From contig CM054162.1 in NCBI GenBank assembly GCA_028751875.1, forward strand, positions 6,034,712 through 6,098,711: a DNA stretch of 64,000 bases. Reading direction: 5' to 3'. The position numbers were made by a program, and so were the translations under genes. Positions within the stretch are counted from its first letter, which is position 1. Every line of letters begins with the position of its first letter. The DNA comes from Rapana venosa. Lineage: Eukaryota; Mollusca; Gastropoda; Neogastropoda; Muricidae. Below are positions 53,101-60,358 of the stretch, in pieces. Below the pieces are notes generated by a model. The model was not told the DNA's origin, did not search any database, and saw only the letters and a program-made list of their open reading frames with translations.

Positions 53101-56100
53101 TAAATTTACTGACAAGGAAAACCCCCCAACCCCAACACAACTTGTAAACAGGATTACCCTAAAGAATAAGATGGACACTACAGCTGAGTGGTTAAGACAG
53201 TTCCACGTCAATCCCATGGATCCTTGAAGTTGTGGATTTGAATCTTGGCAGCATCTGGTGAATTCAGAGTGGGTTTTTAAAAAAATGATCTTCCAGATCA
53301 ACTTCAAGTGCAGACCAGCCAGTGCCTTCAATCCTTCTGTGTATATATACACACATGCAGAAAATTACATATGCACTTCAAAGATCCCGTAATTTATATC
53401 GATGTTAAAGAAACACAAACATACCCAGCATTCATCCCCGTAGTCAGAATGTGGCTACCTTCATGCTGGACAAAACTGGTCACATAGACAAAATGTCACC
53501 ACTGGTGAACCTCAGAGTTCTAGCCCAGGAACAAAAAAAAAAGAAAAAAGAAAAAAGAAGAAACGTAATGTGCATTTCAGGTCTTAGATCCTTAAAAGTA
53601 AAACAATGTTCTTTGTAGATTTTAAGATGATATCCTTTTTAGTGATCTTTTATACAAGAAATTGTGCAGGATTTTTGTTTTTTAAGGGGAGGGGACGGTG
53701 TTTGGTTTTTTGCTGTGCTTTTTTTATGTTACAAAACAGATTTCGCAGTCATCAAATCTTCATTCTGATTGGGTTTTTTGTTTGTTTGTTTGTTTACATT
53801 TATTTTCCCTTTGTCTTATTGATGAAATTCTTCTTCCTTCTTCTTCATTGAATGCTCCGACACTTATCTATTCCTTCATTTATCTATCTTCCTTTTATTT
53901 TTACTGCTTCAAAGACAAGAGTTTCATTTCTCATCCACTGTAATTCACTTGCCAACTTTTTCTTTTCATCTTGAGGCCTTAAAGCACATATATATATTTG
54001 TTTGCTTACTTCCAAGATCATAGTCAGCAAAAAGCACTGGCAGACCATGACACTGTCAGATAATAAATACAACTGATGCCTGAAGTGAAACTTCTGTCAC
54101 AGCATGCCACACACAGAGAGAAATGATGCAGCAGGAGACTTGCCTATTACAGCGGTGATACTAACACATACAATGCACCTCCAGATCTCAAAAGCTGTGC
54201 CCTTTAACCCAACCTTTCCAAAAATCTGTCTACCACGAATCTGTGAAATTGTCACAAAACTGCACACATACACACAGGAACAACCCACTGCAAAACAACA
54301 GCACAAGGCCAAACGACTAGATTCATCATGCAAAGCTATTCCTATCTCACATTGCACTGGGACTACACACACCAATTCATAACAAAGTTTAACAATAGAC
54401 AGACACTAGAGTGGTTACAAACCGACTTCAATCCCATGGGTCCATGAAGTCATGGGTTTGAATCTTGGTAGCATCTGGTGAAATAAGGGTGGGGATAGAT
54501 GACTGCCAGTAGGGGATGGGATAGGTCAGTGGTCAGAGCACTCGCTTCCCCCAAGCCAAGGTTAAGCAGCATCGGGCGTGGTTACCACTTGGATGGGTGA
54601 CCGTTTGTGCACCTTGGCTTCATCACAGTCCCCTAGTTCACCCAGCTATAAATGGGCGCCACCCTCAATATGCTGGCCCGTAGAGAAGTGAGGTCTCTGA
54701 CGCCTTGCTCCCCTACGACCTTATAGGTTATGGGACACCTTTACCTTAACAGGGACCCATCCCAATATGTATTTTCCTCTCAGATGGTTTTGTTTTCAAA
54801 ACGTTACAATCTTATTCCAGCCAAGTAAGTTTTGGTTTAAATTTTTCTTCAGAGACTCAAGCTGCATGGCCTGGAAAACCCCCACTAGCATGATATCTTC
54901 TTCTCCATCATCATCAAACACTCAGACAACAGCTAATGTTGTCTGTCGTATAAGCGAAAATGCACCGCTCTGCCTCATTTTTTATAACAGTTACAAACAA
55001 CACGTCAGCAATTCCAGTGATGCTAGCCGAACAACAATGACTCTAGCCTGGGAAAGAAGCCTCCACACACACACACAATCTACAGATATGGAAAAAGAAT
55101 GTCGTTGCTGCTGTTAACAACCATGTGTGAGGACTGTCGACCTGCTCCACCGCTGCCGCTGCTGCTCCTAACTCTGGTGTTGACTCCTTTCTTGGTGGTG
55201 GCTGTTGTTGATGATGCTGAAGGCGGTGGTGGTGGTGGTGGCAATTGCTGTTGCTGTTCTTTACCACCACCCACTACTTTGTGTGGCTGGATGTTAAGAA
55301 TGAGATGGTTCACTAAGGGTTAGCTCACACAGAAAAACAAAAAGAAAAAAGATGCACACGTTAAGTTAAACAGAGAACAGACGGATGCCATAGTTAGGAC
55401 CATTTTACTTCAATCCTATGGGTCCATGAAGTCGCGGGTTTGAATCTCCGTGGCGTCTGGTAAATTAAAGATAGGGATTTTTTTACAATCTCCCAGGTCA
55501 GCTTCAAGTGTAGACCCGCCAGTGCTTTCATTCTTTTGTGTATATACACATGCAGAAGATCAAATAAAGATCCCATCATTCATGTCAACATTCAGTGGGT
55601 TACGGAAACACAAACATACCTAGCATACATTTCCGAAGCTGGAATACAGGTACCTTTGTGGTGGAGAAAAAAATGGTCGCATATGCAAAATCTCACAACT
55701 GGTGAACCTCAGAGCTCTAGCCAAGGAACAATAAAACAACCCCCCCCCAAAAAAAAGCCCCAAACAAAAACCCAAAGAAAAAAGGGTCAAGCAGACAGGT
55801 ACATGTTATGATGACATCAGGGTTTTTTCGTTGTTAGTTTTTGTTGTTGTTCAAGTGCATAAAAGAATCGTGCAATCAAACTGCATACTTCGTTAGAAAT
55901 GACATCTATGTGGGTAAAAACTTAACAACACATGTGCATTATGTATGAAAGTAAGTGAGAACCAAAAAAAGACATGTTAGAGCTTTTTTCTTTTTTTTCA
56001 AAATTAAAAAAAAAAGGTCAAAATAAAAACATGCAAGTGATTTTACTGGAAAAAAATGCAGAGCAAAAAGGGAGGAAAAAAAATAATAGGAAAAAATATA

Positions 56101-56585
56101 GATATGGTTACTGAAGAGCATAGTGACACTATATTTGCCACAACTTTCCTTGGTTATTAAAAAACCCAAAAAAAACAGACACACAAACACACTCACTAAC
56201 ACACACACACACACACACACTCTCACTAACCACATACACACACACTTACACACACACACAAACACACACACACTCACATTACTCTCACACATTTACACAC
56301 ACACATACTCACACTCAACTATACTCTCACACATTTACACACACACGCACGCACACTCACACGGTACCTTTCTACGTCTCTCTCTGTCCTTGTCTTTGTC
56401 CCGATGACGATCCTCCCTGTCGCGGCTTTTCTCCCGCCGATCGCGGTGCTTGTCTTTCTCTTCTGGCCCATCCCCGCTGCGATCCCTGTGCTTCTTGTCT
56501 TTCTCTCGGTCATGGCTCTTCTCTTTGTCTTCCTTCTTACGTTTTTCCTGCCAGCACACAGAGAGAGAGGGACAGAGAGACAGAC

Positions 56586-56624
<39 letters not shown>

Positions 56625-59600
56625 GAGGACAATAGAGTAAAAATCACTATGCTATGATTGTAGTTTTTGTTTTTTTCGTTTTTTTCATTTTCATACCCCT
56701 TTAAGTCACGGCAGATTTCTCTGCGTGAAATTCAGGCTGCTCTCCCCGGCGAGAGTGCGTCGCCACAAGAGCAGCACCACCCATTATCATTTTTTTTCTT
56801 CCTTGTCTGCAACTGTAATTGCTTCCCTGTCAGAGTGGCTTTTTTCTACAGAATTTTGCCACGGACAAATCTCTTGTTGCCGTGGGTTCTTTTACATGCA
56901 CGGAATATTATGTAACGCACGTGACCTCGGTTTATTGTCTCATCTGAAAGACTAGACCCCAGACTCATGGTCTAATGAGTGTGCGAAGTTTTAGCACAAA
57001 CGGGGATCAAACTTCTGACCTGGACTTTTCACTTTCTAGGCAGACGCATTACCTCTAGACCATCGATCCATATATATAATCTCTCTCTCTCTCTATATAT
57101 ATATATCTATATATATATGAATGACCCATTTTTACAGAATGCGTCTTAAGTCACATGCTATGGAAAGGAGAGAGACCCGAGAAAGGAAAGGAGAGGTCAC
57201 TTTTATCGATTTTGACTTTTCATCAAAAACGGAATCCTTAACCATTAACTTTTCCACCTATGCACTTGAATCAGTTAGATTCAACCGAAAAATGTGTTTT
57301 AAGGCGTTTTAATCGACCTACCCTACAGCAGTTTCAGGGTTTATTCAGCCAAAATGACGGTGATTTCAGTCTTCGCGCATCTATCTATCCCACTGAGGGC
57401 CCCACCATGTCATACCTCGTTTTAAACTGTGTCACGTCTATTTTCCTTTGCACATACTCTCTGCGCGAAATGTGACTGTGCCAACCTACAACTGTGCCAA
57501 TCCACAACTGTGCCAACCTACAACTGTGCCAATCCACAACTGTGCCAACCTACAACTGTGCCAATCCACAACTGTGCCAACCTACAACTGTGCCAATCCG
57601 CAACTGTGCCAACCTACAACTGTGCCAATCCGCAACTGTGCCAACCTACAACTGGCCAGACAGAGTTCTTAACACCAGCCTACAAACAGGTCAAAAACAT
57701 CAAGCCTTTAGGACATTTCAGACCGACAGCAGTCCCTCCTGGGGCAGTCTTTTACAAACCCCCCACAGCTGATGATGAGCGGCAGTTCCAGCTGGTCAAC
57801 ACCGGCAGCTTGTGAGGCCCTGACATGGCCTCTGTGGTCGGCGGGGCTATAAACAATAGGACTGGATTGGATTAGCTTATGAGGGGCACTCCGGCATTGG
57901 CCCAGGCCAAAAGCTGTGTCAGTTATTATTGATGGCAGCTAATTGCCAAGGCCTACATAAAAACGTTGTTATGTTGTAAAATGTTGTGTTGAGATTGCCT
58001 TCAGACATGACAAGCTCTTAACATAACAACCCGCACTCTCCTTTGTTAAAGGAGAAAAAAAAACCCTCTGAAGTCGGAGTATGGCTACCTATATGGCGAG
58101 GTGCTTGAAAAAGAGTCCTACACGCAAACTTCTCATCCAGTGTGTACTTCCTATCTCACAGTGATTATTTCCAGGTGGGATGATGAGTGAGGCAGAGTGT
58201 GGCATGTTCTGGGTGACCCCCAGGGTGTAACGCTGGGGAACGCACAACAACAACAGGCACTCCGGCAGATGCCTAATGAAATGCCCCCTCCTCTCCTGAG
58301 TCATGCCCGCAAACAACATTGTTATCAGTACAGCCGCCAGTATGTCCTCCGTGACACTGTTCAAGACATAGTTTGCTCTGAGCCTGGCCAGCATTGTGAG
58401 GGGAATGAGTGACGAGGAGGAGGAGAACTTGTCAATATTTCTCTGAATCTGGGAATCAGTTTAACTGGAAGTAGAACACAGCATTGAAGTCCAATCCATC
58501 CCTGGTGTCCATCGTGCCTTTTACTCAGGCAAGCAAGAACCAGTCACAACTCTTGGTTCTCTGCTCAAGGTTCATCAGACACAGCATCATAGTAAACGGT
58601 TACAGCTCTTGGTGTCTTGGTCCTCCACTCTTGCGCACACGTTAAATCCTGTTCCGCTTTTCGAAAGAGTAGGCCATTGTGTGCCGGTGGGAACAGATGA
58701 CAAAATGTACAAAACCGCATACACATGGGGACTGGATGTAAAAAAGCACATGAGTGCTTATTCCATTATCCTCGATATAAAAAAATAAACAATAATATTA
58801 AACAACAATAAATCAACATGTACACAAGTGGCATCAAGTTTGTGTGCATTTGAGAGTGTTCCCCCCCTCAATCTTCAATAACAGCTGGTTGCAGTGCTGA
58901 GAAAAACAACTGTGGACAGTGAAGTGTGTTGTGTTCTTATTCTTCTGACTGGATTATACTGATTGAAAGTGATTTTTTAAAGAATATTTTTCTGTTTACT
59001 AATAAATATTTTAAATTCATATGTAACCAAGCATCATTCATGAAATGCTGTATCTTTAGCTGACTTTGAGTGAATTCTATTGAAAGTATGCTGACTAGAA
59101 ACTTACAACTAACCTCAGTAACTTCTGTCCGAGTTTCTTCCTCTTCATGCTATCTTCAGAGGAGGGGCTGGGGAGAAATAAACCTAAATACCGCATCAAT
59201 AACACTCAATATTTCCTTTACATTTTGTCAGATGATGTGATACAGTATGTTTTTACACCATACAAAATTTGACTAAGATTGATTGATAAGAAATGCCCGT
59301 TGCTAAGGTGATAGTAGGCCAGAGCTGTGAAAAACTTTAAAGGCATTTTTCTCAAAACTAGTGTTTCTTATAGCACACATTTGAAACACCAATAACTTTC
59401 TCAATTTTTACTGTACAACAATAAATCACATATCAAAAGAAAGGTCAGGATCTGTAGAATTCAGAATTTATAATAACTCAAAATCTCCCACTTATTATAC
59501 CTTCAGACTCCTTTTGTAAAAAACGGTTCATGTGTGTGTGCACAACTGTTAAACAAACGGACTAACACAGAACTGTTTACACATACCATAGGCAGAAAAG

Positions 59601-60289
59601 TAGACACACTCAAATAAGAAAACAAAAACAAGACAACCCACAGACAGAGGAATGCCTTTAATTATCAAATAAAAATAACACACACACAACACACACACAC
59701 ACTCACAACACACACACACAAATTCCTTTGAATTTCAAACAAAAATAATCTACGTACACACACAAACACGTGCACACACACACACACACACACAATTCCT
59801 TTGATTATCAAACAAAAATAATCTACACACAACAACACCATTCACAAACACTTACGTCCTCTTTTCTACGGCTGGCACTGCGTGTCCTGTCCTTGTCTCT
59901 CTCTTTCTTCTCTTCCTTCTCTCCTTTCTCCTTCTTCGACTCTCCTCCACCTCCTCCTCCCCCACCAGACAGCACTTTCTTCACATACTCGTCATTGTTG
60001 ACCTGAATAAATAAAGTGAAATATCAAAAATGAAGACTTTCATGTAACAGCCAATGTAAGCTACTTATATGTACGCCATCACCAAGGCTTTTAAAAACAT
60101 GTTTACAAAAAAAAGACCCCCCCCCCCCCCGCCCCCTCGCTGCAAAAAACAAAAAACCAAACCAAAAGACAGACATATGTCTACAGGCAGGGAGTAAAAA
60201 CTGTAAAAGTGAGTGGGGAAAAAAAAGAATAAGTGCATCATGCATGTATGAGTGAAAGTGTGCAATTATGTGTGTGTGTTTTGTGTGTG

Positions 60290-60358
<69 letters not shown>

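Noticed and set aside
54565..54620. Possible 5S rRNA gene
   Set aside because: Only the internal promoter part of 5S is present, joined to a tRNA-like head and SINE body; it cannot give a full 5S rRNA.
59104..59160. Exon-like segment with ctccccag acceptor and gttagt donor on the minus strand
   Set aside because: Frame 0, required by both flanking IFT54 exons, hits a stop at the fourth codon; only a wrong phase is open.
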